Shown here one piece after another: positions 45,601 through 55,321 of a stretch of 64,000 nucleotides of DNA (its first letter is position 1; every line of letters starts with the position of its first letter). Under the pieces are notes generated by a model. It ran no database searches. It had not been told where the DNA came from and saw nothing but the letters and a program-made list of their open reading frames with translations. The position numbers were made by a program, and so were the translations under genes. This DNA is from Tribonema minus (lineage: Eukaryota; Sar; Xanthophyceae; Tribonematales; Tribonemataceae). The stretch is from NCBI GenBank assembly GCA_017506865.1, contig JAFCMP010000157.1, positions 620,001 to 684,000 of the forward strand, given 5' to 3'.

Positions 45601-48600
45601 GACTTCAAATGTTTGAAAGTGACTCTAATGGTTCAAGATATGGAACCATCAAAATACGTGCAAATCTGAAGCCACCGACTTGGTGTAGTGCAGTTGTATA
45701 GCCCATGTGCGCTGTCCGAGTGTAAAATTCTCATTGCAAAGATAATATTTGTGTATATGGTATTCCAGGGTCGTGAAGCCATTTGCAACAGCAAACTCAT
45801 GGTGCTGCTGTGATAGCGTCGACCACTCACAGGTACTTCGTTCAGCATCATTCTCAATTGAAGTCGGCACACCAAGCTGGAGTACATTTGCAGCATGTGG
45901 GCGCGTGCTGAAACCCAGCGACATGCGTCCAACTGTCACTCATCATGCTGCAGCTGTGTCTGCATGCCGGTGGGGGACAGTGCTATCTCTGCGACAGCAC
46001 CACCCTTTGAAGTTGAGATTGCACGCGACAGAGTCTTTCAAAGCACTGCCCTGACCACCAGTTACCTTTGCGCATTTGTCATGCAGCTACGTCATCATCT
46101 GCATGCTGGTCGGGGCCACGTGCTACGCGTACCTAGTGGGCACGATGATTGGCATCCTTGCGACCATGGCCAAGAAGGAGCGGGAGCGCAGGGCACGGCT
46201 GACCGCCGTCAATGAGCTCATGGCGGATGTGAAGGTTGCTACTTCAACTTGAACTCTAAGTCTTATTTTCTTAAACCTTGTTGACCAAATAGTCGATGTC
46301 GCAGTGTTTCTCATGCATGGCCAAGGTAGAACGCGAGCGCAGGGCAAGGCTGACCGCAGCCAACGAGCTCATGGCGGATGTTAAGGTTGCTACTTCAACT
46401 TCAACACTGCTCTGAGTTTTGATTAGCTGTACTTGACAGAAATGATCAAAAGAGCATCACATTACCAATGGTGCGTTGTTCTCGAACTGTAGTGGTATGG
46501 CCATGACCCGGTCAATGAGCTCATAGCAGACGTCATTGTTCCTACTTCAACTTGTGCACTACTCTTGAACCTGCTTTGTCGAGAATTTGTTCATGATCCA
46601 TGTACTCTAGTCAATGTTGCAGCATTCTTCATGGGTAGCCAAGGCAGCGCGGGAGCGCTGGGCAAGGCTGACCGCCGTCAATGAGCTCATGGCACATGTC
46701 AAGGTTGTTACTTCAACTTGAAGACCACATCTACCTTAAACACCAGTATTAGCTTGGCCTAGTGTGGGGCATTATTTGTGAACCACATGATGTTGCGTCA
46801 TTCTCAATGCGTGCTCAAGGCAGAGTGAGAGCGCAGGGGAACTGACCGTGGCCATATTCAGGTCAAAACTTCCTTTTGCACCTGTAGGGCAGCGCAAACG
46901 TGCTTCTCCACACAAGTATTCTAAGTCACATGAAGCAAGATTATTCATATTGAAGGCACACGAGAGTGCAGAGCGGGACTGACCGAGTTTATGGCAAATG
47001 TTGCTGCTTGCACTTGCGAATGACTTCTCTGTCAAGAAGTAGTAGCTTACACCTGCTGTGCCGATCAATGTTGTGTTGTTTCTGTGCTACTATGTCAAGG
47101 CTGAGCGCAAGGCAACAACCTCATGCCAAACGCCAATGTTGCATCCTCAACTTTTGGAGTAGTACATAGAAGCTTGGGCGTGCTCTACAACAGCATGGTC
47201 AGTGTGGTACTGTTTTTTCTTCTGGCTGCGTTTTAAGTGGACAAGTCCACACCACCAACTGATTGTTAATATCTGATGGATCAGTGCGCCCAGTTTGCTG
47301 ATGTAACGGGATATTCCGTCTGTTATTGCCCCTTGTCCCCCCCCCCCCCCCCCCCCAGCTGCCCCCCCAAATGCAAGTTCAAGTGCGGCGCTTCATGGCG
47401 GACGTGCGCGCAACACGCGAGTGCAGGCTGCAGGAGCACATCACCGAAGTGGCGCTGCTGTCGCCGCCATTTGCCGCAGCGCTCGTGCGCCACATGTACC
47501 GAGGCTGGCTCCCGCAGGTAGGTAGCGCGAGTCATTCGGTAGCACAAGTCACTTGGTGGCACAAGCCACTTGTTATTGAAAGTCACTGGTCCGATCAAGA
47601 AGGCAGCATTGCTGCCGTTTGCCGCCGCCCTGGTGCGCCACATGTACCGAGGCTGGCTGCCGCAGGTATGTACTTTTTATTAATTCTCGCTCAGGGCGCG
47701 AAAAAGCCCAGGTGATTGGCATCTAGCTGTAAGGAATCTACATGTCGTATGACAGTCTGAAAGTGTCGCAACGACAACCACTCAAACGCCGCCGCCGCCA
47801 AATGGCATCTCGGGGTCCTCCCCTACGTCCTCCTCCATGTGCCCCCCCCCCCTGGATTCTGCCATGTGTGTCATGACACGGCCAGAGTACGCCATGTGGA
47901 GCGCTGCCTGTATGTACTAGTTGTCAATTCTAGCTCAGGGCGTGAAAAAGCTCAGGATGGTGGATTTCCAGCTTGCGACCGGAATTTACATGTGTCGTTG
48001 TGAACACGTTCAAAGTGTCCATGTACAGGGCACGAGTCACTCGGTAACACGAGTCACTCAGCATCGCAAGTCACTGGTCCAGTCAAGAAGGCAGCATTGC
48101 CAGCATTTTCTGCCGCGCTTGTGCGCCACATGTACAGAAGCTGGCTCCCGCAGGTATGTAGCACGAGTCACTTGGTAGCACGAGTCATATGGTAGTACAA
48201 TTCACCTGCCCCTGTTGTGGGCACAGCAGCAACGCCATATGCAGAAGCAATTGTGCACGCCATGGGTGTCACAATGATTTCATAGCAGCAAAAGTCAGTT
48301 GGTGGTAGCACAAGTCACGTGCTAGCACATGTCACTTGGCACGAAGTCAGTAGTCCAATCAAGAAGGCAGCCGTGCCGACACCTGTCGCCACATTAGTGC
48401 GCCCCATGTACCGAGGCCGGCTCTCACAGGCAGCACGAGTCACTCTGTATGACAAATCACCTTGATTGCACAAGTCACTTGGTGCCAACACAAGTCACTT
48501 GGGAGCACGAGTCACTTGACATGATCATGGGGGCGCGGTGCCACCATTTCCAGCAGTGCTCATACGCTACATGCACTGTGGTTGGCTCTTGAAGTCATCG

Positions 48601-51600
48601 CGACTCACTGAGTATCACTGGCTCTTGCAGGTAGCACGAGTCACTGAGAATCGTAAGTCGCCTGCCAACACAAGTCACTTGGTAGCACAAAGCACTTGAG
48701 TAGCTGTTTTCTATGAATATGTGGTTGCGTAATGGAAGGTGGCGTGACTGTCTGCGTTTCAGGTGTGGTTGCTGCGCACAACAGACGACACCTTCATCTC
48801 CAGCCGCATGCTGACGTGTATCGATAAAAGTGATCTTATAATCTCAACTACTTTTGATGAATACATAATGTGATGAGCTCCAATGTATGTGGTTGCGGCT
48901 GTGTACCCAATTGCGGTGGCTGCACACCACGGACGACACCTTCATCGCCTGTCGCATACTGAAGTGTATACTTCTATGTTGACAGCAGCAAACCCATACT
49001 GAGTGGCATACTCATAAGTGTACAAACCGTCATTGGCTGTGTATCCGATTATGACATAACTGTCTGCGCGTTCAGGTGTGGTGGCTGCACACCACCGACG
49101 ACACCTTCATCTCCAGGCTCGCCATCATCATGAAGTGTATGGATGGAAGTGACCATGTAGTCTGAAATATATATAGAAGTACTCTTATGTATGATGTGCT
49201 TCGACGTATGATTGCAACTGTGTAACTGTTTGTGACGTAACTGTCGGCGCACGCTGGTGCAGTGGCTGCACACCACGGACGACGCCTTCATCTCCAGTCG
49301 CATACTTTCGTATACTTTAGTGTATGCTTCGATACTCATGAGTATACCAACGGTCATCGGCTGTGTAACTGCTGTGTAACTGATCGTGGCGTAACTGTCT
49401 CCACGCGCAGGTGTGGTGGCTGCACACGACGGACGATACCTTCGTCTCCAGGCTCGCCATCATCATGAAGTCGCAGTCCTTTGCACCCAAGGAGCCCATT
49501 TTCAAGGTGATGAGGCTCTGACTAACTGGCATACATGCATACCCGCTCTGCACCGTCGACCTTGCTTGATGATTGGCGAATCTACCGACTAACACTGCGG
49601 GGCGGCTGCTTGCGTTAACATGCGTTATACGCGTCAGTCTGCAAAGCAGTTACAGTAATTACAAGTAGGGTGTTGCTGTGATCATCAGCGAACAGACAGC
49701 TTTGCCGCCATAATGCAATGTGAGCACACATGCATAATTTGTTATTCATGTGAATTGAAGCACAATACTTCATAAACAAGTGTTAATGAGGCCTGCTTCT
49801 AATAAGGCCTACTTCAAATCACCTTCAGCGTGTTGCCCGGCCAGGCATTTGTGTGCACAGCGGCCATGTGCTCCGCAGCGCAAGTAAATTGCTGACATGC
49901 GTGTGACCAAACGCCCATTCCATCCCTGTCAATCGCCGCTGACGCAGGCGGGCAACAGCGCCACCGCCGTCTTTGTGCTGAGCACTGGCGTGCTCGTGCG
50001 CTTCGCACACGGGAACCTTCTGCAGAATGGTCTTCAGAACGGTCTCCAGCTGGAGCGCTGCGAGGGGGGCCTGCGCGGTTCCAAGTTCATGTTCGGGCGC
50101 GAGAGCCTGCTGAAGAGCGTCACCACTTACAGTTACAGCGCGTGCGCCGCCACGTACGTGAGCCTCTGGCGGCTGGACAGAGCGCCCTTCGCGGCGCTTC
50201 TGGACGAGTTCCCACGCATGAGGTAGGTATAGGTATGGGTATTCATGGGCGGTATGCATATCTGCGCAGCGTAACGTCTACTTCAACTTGTACCTCAGCG
50301 CGGCCTTTCATTGCACCACTGGACGAGTTCCTGCGTATGAGGTAGGTATGTATAGGTGTGGTGCGGTATGCATAGCTGCGCAACGCAGCATCTACTTGAG
50401 CTTGTAGTTCGGAGCGCCCCCTGCTGAAGAGCATCACCACTTACAGTTACGCGTGCGCCGCGTACGCGAGCGTGTGGCGGCTCGACAGAGCCGCCTCGCG
50501 GCGCTGCTGGATGAGTTCCCGCGCATGAGGTAGGTATAGGTGTGTGTGGACGGTATGTATGCATGTATATATACTGCTCCGCAGCGCAGCATCTACTTCA
50601 ACTGGTAGTACAGAGCACTGTTCGTGGCACTGCTGGACGAGTTCCTGCGCACTTCAACTTGAAGTATGAGGTAGGTTTAGGTGTGGTACGGTATGCATAG
50701 CTGCGCAACGCAGCATCTACTTCAACTGTAGTTCAGAGCGCCCTTCATGGCGCCGCTGGATGAGTTTCCACGGATGAGGTAGGTAAATACAGGTATGTAT
50801 GGTCCAGATGCAATGTTGCTCCTCAGCACGGCATCTACTTCATTTTGTTCTGTAGAGGTGTGCTCACCCAACGATGCACTCAAGGTCACTTCTCAGCCAC
50901 TTCACGGATTGCAGAGGCCACACTCATGACTCACGACTCATGAGCAGGAGCGCTGCAGTGTGCACACACTCACATTATATATACATGTGCAGAGTAGTCC
51001 TTGAACCCATGACCCAAACGCAACTGTGACCCTAGGCATTGTAATTTGACTTGTCATTCATTCATCTCTGTGCACGCAAAACGAGCACGCGTTATCGTAC
51101 TTGTCTTTTGTGTTCATAGCTCTCTACATGTTATGGTGCTTTGACTCAGAGAAGAGCAAGATCGACATCGCTCTAGGCCATGGTGATCTAATCGTTCTTG
51201 AAGTCGTGCTTGATCTCTGTGTGCGCGCTGTTGCTCACTGCTGCAGAGCGCGGGTCCGCTGGGCGGGAGCGCTGCTGCTGCTACGCAAAACGCGTCGGAC
51301 CGCAGACGCTCACGGCGCCAAAGCATCGCCTGCCCCCGACCACAGTGATGTCAGATTGAAGGCCGCCTCATGCGTCGTGCAGTCCGACCATGCACACGCG
51401 GGTGATGACAGCCGCAACGGCGCGTGCCGGGACGTGTGTGACAGCGCTCAGCGCTTGCGTGACAGTGCTCAAACCAGCGAAACGCACGGCACGAATGGCG
51501 CCCCCGCGAGCAACGCTCACCACAGCCACAGCAGCATTGCGTTGACCATCGGAAGCGCAAGAAGTGGCGGCGGCGGCGGCGGCGACAGCGATCGCGTGGC

Positions 51601-51793
51601 AGCGGCGGCGACAGCGGGCACTGAGATGCAGGAGATGGCTTCAAGTGTGGCAGCGCTCACCGCGGCGCTGCAGAGCGCGCTCGCGAATGCGGCGGCGCTG
51701 AGCAGCCGCATCGAGGCAGCGGAGGCGCGCGCAGCTGCCGCTGCCGCCGCCGCTGATGCGCACGCGGCTGCAGCGCGCGCAGCAGATGGCTAG
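39652..51793 (+). CDS. Channel C: six-TM potassium channel with cNBD-like domain and C-terminal coiled coil
   Basis: Paralog of channel A on the other strand. Exons: 39652-39831, 40885-41036 (or from 40888), 42385-42510, 43562-43780, 44551-44815, 45541-45581, 46087-46234, 47359-47517, 49411-49506, 49948-50222, 51247-51793; all phases join to 735 codons and a TAG. The first coding exon, with the start codon, was not located upstream. Recognisable parts are S1 (VWVIWIFLVTLVVSFLIPVAL), S2 (FYATFWLDMIARFNL), S4 (LRLMKLLRFGR), S5 (LPLVLHIMGCGLYIV), filter TTIGYGDVVLVTY, S6 (IICMLVGATCYAYLVG), C-linker ending RHMYRGWLPQ, and cNBD-like FGRESLL and WRLDRAPFAALLDEFP. The tail (51247-51793) ends in a long Ala-rich heptad-like helix absent from A, probably a coiled coil for subunit assembly. 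Donor GTTGCT after 46234 is weak; GTGAAG six bases earlier keeps the frame and may be used instead. Confidence 0.86.
39924..40200 (+). repeat. Downstream echoes of channel C exon 2
   Basis: Two copies of the exon's last 35 bases and its donor (CGCGATAGCAGCGCTCAACA, then GCGGTGAGAG or GCGGTAAGGC) at 39924-39965 and 40158-40200. Confidence 0.85.
40400..40835 (+). repeat. Upstream echoes of channel C exon 3
   Basis: Four decayed copies of the start of exon 40885-41036 (GCAGCAGCCCATGGTTGGCG, GGGCCCCTGCAGCCACGCGC) at about 40400-40440, 40485-40620, 40675-40765 and 40795-40830. Confidence 0.8.
41160..41205. repeat. Interstitial telomere-type repeats
   Basis: A few degenerate TTAGGG units, G-rich on plus, in channel C intron 3. 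Confidence 0.55.
42003..42035. repeat. Interstitial telomere-type repeats
   Basis: About five TTAGGG/TCAGGG units, G-rich on the plus strand, in a channel C intron. Confidence 0.75.
42635..42990 (+). repeat. Downstream echoes of channel C S1 exon
   Basis: Copies of the 3' end of exon 42385-42510 (GGCGTGGCCGCAGCACAACC, then TCTACGGGGCAATGAACAC) near 42635-42700, 42785-42865 and 42945-42990, interleaved with two copies of the dispersed 3'-anchored element. Confidence 0.8.
43470..44080 (+). repeat. Echoes around channel C S2-S4 exon
   Basis: An upstream copy of the exon start with its acceptor (43470-43500, CCAGGATATTCTTCGTGACC) and two downstream copies of its end with donor (43905-43965 and 44025-44075) flank the intact exon 43562-43780. 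Confidence 0.75.
44258..44470 (+). repeat. Upstream echoes of channel C S5/pore exon
   Basis: Two copies of the acceptor and start of exon 44551-44815 at 44258-44310 and 44383-44470; the second keeps about 80 coding bases with SQYERSRPVSYDPLSL codons before a stop. Confidence 0.85.
45000..45260 (+). repeat. Downstream echoes of channel C S5/pore exon
   Basis: Two copies of the exon's 3' end: a short one near 45005-45030 with GTGAGTGATACTCATG, and 45145-45255 with codons FREAKGLESSSSVEQWVYVI and the donor. Confidence 0.8.
46318..47000 (+). repeat. Downstream echoes of channel C S6 exon
   Basis: Four or five copies of the exon's 3' end and following intron (CTGACCGCCGTCAATGAGCT, GCTACTTCAACTT) at 46318-46400, 46490-46555, 46640-46715, 46805-46850 and perhaps 46955-47000, decaying with distance. 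Confidence 0.85.
47337..47356. repeat. Poly-C acceptor tract
   Basis: An uninterrupted run of about 20 C directly before the acceptor of the channel C C-linker exon (starts 47359). Channel A has a C-rich tract at the same intron end. Confidence 0.75.
47585..48600 (+). repeat. Downstream echoes of channel C C-linker exon
   Basis: Copies of the exon's last 70 bases (GCGCCACATGTACCGAGGCT and GGCTCCCGCAGGTA donor) near 47585-47670, 48083-48155, 48360-48430 and 48555-48600. Confidence 0.85.
47684..47913 (-). repeat. Inverted, near-complete copy of the dispersed element
   Basis: Matches 13368-13705 in reverse orientation with few changes, including the stop codon, the GGGC/GCCC hairpin and AATTAATAAAAAGTAC end. 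It starts abruptly at 47913 next to another, decayed copy (47915-47990). Confidence 0.85.
48760..49305 (+). repeat. Upstream echoes of channel C exon 49411-49506
   Basis: Four copies of the acceptor and first 50 bases (GGTGTGGTGGCTGCACACCA, ACGACACCTTCATCTCCAG) at 48760-48815, 48905-48955, 49073-49140 and 49255-49305. The last two are nearly intact. Confidence 0.85.
50295..50785 (+). repeat. Downstream echoes of channel C cNBD exon
   Basis: Four copies of the exon's 3' end with donor (TGGACGAGTTCCTGCGTATG, AGGTAGGTATAGG) at 50295-50350, 50405-50535 (longest, about 120 bases), 50605-50675 and 50725-50785. Confidence 0.88.
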
Positions 51794-54700
51794 CAGCATC
51801 GCTGATGACTTTGTGCTCATTGCGCTGCTGTTACCAACATGGCGGTCCACCGAGGCGGCGGCAGCGATGGCGATGGCGTCTGCCACGCGGCGCTCTTGCT
51901 AGCGTAAGCAGCAGCGACGGCAAGTGCTGCACGTCTTGGCCGAGTGCGTCGCCGACCCGCGCTGAAAGGCGGTGCGTTCATGGCGTCTGCGGATGTGGTA
52001 GCGCTCTCAGCTATGCGCTGATCTGCGTTCGCACTCATGGCACCCGCCCGACCCTACACGAGCGGCGGCGGCAGCAGCGCCGCTGAGCCATGCCACATCT
52101 GCTGCCGCGCGCGCATCGCTGCTGCAGGTGAGGTATGCGCAAGCCCACAGCGGTGCGCACAACGCGTTGCCGGCCAATACATAGCCCTCGTGACGGTACG
52201 TGCCCACCTGTACTGGGAGCTGGTATGCATCAGGCAAGGCGTCGCTCAGCTCAGCGCTGCGCTCATCAGAGCTGTTGACGCAGCAGTCGTGAGCCACGGG
52301 CAGCTGCAGCGCCACACACAATCGCACGGTGCAGCAGCCGCCTGCTGCATTTGAGGCGGAGCGCACTGTTCTGCGCAAAACGCTGATGCAGCAGAGCAGG
52401 CGCGGTGTACACCAGAGTGAGGCTGCATCCGTCCTTCAAGCTGCAGCGCGCGATGGCCAAAGCAGGCCGCTGCGCATCGGCCGCACAAGGCAGTGGGGGT
52501 GATTGCTGTCTCTTCAGCGGCGGAGTGCAGTCGTGTAGCAGCAGTGCTTGGCAGTGCTCAGCATTAGTCATGCGCGGCAGAACAGTGACGTCGCATGGCT
52601 GTAGGGGCGGCACGCCACATGACGGGCGGCGCCGCGTAGTTCTGCAGCAAGCAGCGGACATCGCAGACATGATCTTGTCCAGGGGCGACTTTGAGCAGGG
52701 TTGCAGCTTCATCGTCACGAGGGCGGTGACTATTCGCACACTCCACCTGTACCTTCTGTATGGTAAGTCACCACAAGGTCGTAGTGCAGCAGTACCACGT
52801 AACAAGCAACGACTGACGCGCTCTGCGGTGCCGCCCAAATCTGCGGCGCACAACGCTGCAAAAGCGCTGCACATGCACTACCTAACCCCAACAATATTCT
52901 CCACCAGCTACATACATTGTGGCGCGTAGACACAGTGGTGCAATGCCTAGCAGCAGCAACTTCAAGGTGACGCACCACTGCATCGGATAACGCAGCGGTC
53001 CCCAGCACACAGTGCTGCGCTTGCAGAGGGCAGCGGCGGCAGCTACAATCTCTCATGTCGCTGGTTTGTGCTGGTGCCAAGCCCTGTCAATGCGTTTCAT
53101 TTGCTGCACTCGGAGTTCATATGTTGCAGGATTTGAAGGCTGTACCTTGCAGCTGCACGAGTGCCTGCAGCCTTGCTCATGGAGCACCTCAAAAGAGGCA
53201 TGTGTTTCGTGCCTGTGTTTCTGTCTCAATGAGAGATGCTGTGCAACTGGAACAGACACCTTAGTGAACAAGGTGCTGCCAATGTAAAATACACACACAA
53301 GCCTGTGCCAGCCGCCATGTGTTTGTGTGTGTGTTGTTGCACTGTTTCATCTGCGTGCTTCAAGGTTTTTCTGCGCTCATGGACTTGTTTTTGCACGGTT
53401 GGCACCGTCTCTCACAGACTTCAACTTCAACTTTCTTAAATTTTGAGCAATCGTTATGCATGGAGCCGTGTGCTATTGCCATGGCTGGCACACAGCGCAC
53501 ACCAGCTTTCGATGCAATCCTTGACGCCAGGAGCAGAAAGGGAGTACACAGATGAGTATACTGGGAGTACACAGATGAGTACTCTGGCGTACACAGAAGA
53601 CGTACACAGGTCTTGTATATGTACCAAGTGGTCTCAAGAGGTTTCCCCCCCTCTCAGTGTCGCTGCCTGCACGCGGACACTCATTGCATGATTTTGATGT
53701 GTGACTTAGGCTTTCTTCAGGTGAGGTCAATGATGCATTGACACTCATGTGTGCGTGCAGGCAGCCAGTGCCAGTTAACATGATGCACCTCGATCAGCAT
53801 GGACGTTTGGTTCAGGCTGAGCTACGCAAGCCCTAGGGGAAGTGCAGCAGCCCTAGCAGCACAAAACCCTGCATTTAGTACCGGCAGCACACAGCATACA
53901 CATAAAGCAACACGCAGTTCTGTCATGTGCTGATTTCAAGAGTTGAGCGGCGACAGTTGTAAGCTGACACGAGGCCTCTGTGGCTTAGAGCCCCCTTTCT
54001 TTCTCCCCCTCCCCTTCTCGTTTCTTCAAGGTCCGGCGTGTCACCTCACTTGAAGTCGATGATGGGGTTGAAGTTCACATCAGGCTAGCTAGCGGGACGC
54101 GGTGCAGATTCTGTGAACTTCATTCTGGGGCGTGGGCGGTGGCGGCGAAGTCAGTAACATGGCGGGCGATGCGAGGGACAGTGTCGGCGACACAGCACCG
54201 ACAAGCTGGAGGGCGAGTAGACGTACTTTCAAGGTTAGTTCGAATTGTGTTGTAATCGCGCGACAAAGGGTGCGTAGGTCGCTGCTACAGTACAATTGTT
54301 GAGCTTGGCTATATGTTCGCCACCCAAATTGATGCCCACCATGTCAATTTGCCCCCACAATAGCCCGCAAACCCAGCCCCAGGCAACACCCACTGCACCG
54401 CTGCACCTGCATTGCATCGTGTAACTCCTCGATATGATGCTGCGCATGTGGTGATTGACGAGTCACAGAGCATTGAAGCTCGGTTTATCACCTCGTTGAC
54501 TCGGCCAACAAAGCTCAATATGTCAAAGGAAGGCATTCACGGCTTCGTGCTTAACGTTTCTTGTTTGGTGTGAGATTTATACACACAAGCACTATATGGC
54601 AGAACGGGATCCATGCCAGCACAGGCTGGCGTGTGCGCAGAGCGCCCGCCATGACTTCTGCGCGTGCATCACTGCGCACCTGTGACTCAATTGAGGGATG

Positions 54701-55321
54701 TGACATTGAAGTACGTGAAGTACAACATGTGTCACGCATGCACCAGTTTGAAGAAGTCCCACAAAGCACTGTTCCGTTTCCATCTGCACGGGACATCAGA
54801 AAACCTGAGCTTAGAGGCTAGTAGTTCAGGCCCTGTGTGTATGCGCCACGGCCCACACGGGGGTGGGTAGAGAGGGCGGGGGGGGGTAGGCAAATATTGA
54901 TTAATGTAGCACTCCATAAGCATACTATTGCGGCAGCAAATGCGGACATACTTTGCAGCATGTCCTCCAGTGGAGCAGCCGCGTGAGCGCGTACTGAAGC
55001 AGACGCTGGCTGCCGCCTCACTTCAATCCTGGTCATCTCACTTCAATACCGTACTGTAGTGCTCGGTGTGCGTGCTTATTATCCAGAAACTGCTAGCTAC
55101 TTACATTCAAGCGCTCCAAGGCCCTCGGTGAGGGTAAGGGTTGGGGCATTGATTTAGGGATATAACACCCGTGAACCAGCAGATCAAGCAAGGGTTAGGG
55201 ACAGTCGTGCTTGCTAGCTGCAACATCATAGACCGCCGCAGCGCGTGTGTTTGAGTAACACCTTCTGAATATGAACTTCAACTGCAACCCATTTTTTCAA
55301 CTGTGACGCTCCCTCCGCCAG
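51794..55321. other. Spacer between channel C stop and located start of channel D
   Basis: GC-rich to about 53.0 kb (possible 3' UTR of C or the weak exon at 52405-52764), then ordinary spacer. The first exon of channel D should be here but was not found; a 56-codon frame at about 54651-54821 is a weak candidate with no suitable donor. Degenerate TTAGGG units lie at 55130-55200. Confidence 0.4.
52405..52764 (+). CDS. Possible exon of unknown gene downstream of channel C
   Basis: A GC-rich open frame follows channel C. Its 3' part reads VLQQAADIADMILSRGDFEQ and ends near LHLYLLYG at a consensus GTAAGT donor (52763-52768), which would suit an internal exon. The 5' part is Cys/Ser-rich and poor in convincing features, and the minus strand is also open. 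It may instead be 3' UTR of channel C or a relic. No family is recognised. Confidence 0.18.

Larger units (their letters stand above)
47520..48720. repeat. Tandem GAGTCACTTGG/CAAGTCACTTGG array
   Basis: Many imperfect copies of a unit like CACGAGTCACTTGGTAGCA, interleaved with the C-linker exon echoes. The core GTCACTTGGT is repeated more than fifteen times in various states. Confidence 0.75.

Noticed and set aside
52266..52874. 202-codon minus-strand frame
   Set aside because: No recognisable domain, Cys/Arg-rich composition typical of antisense GC-rich DNA.
54309..54536. Trp/Gly-rich minus-strand frame ending FAGYCGGKLTWWASIWVANI
   Set aside because: Short, isolated, and the plus strand is also partly open; no family recognised.
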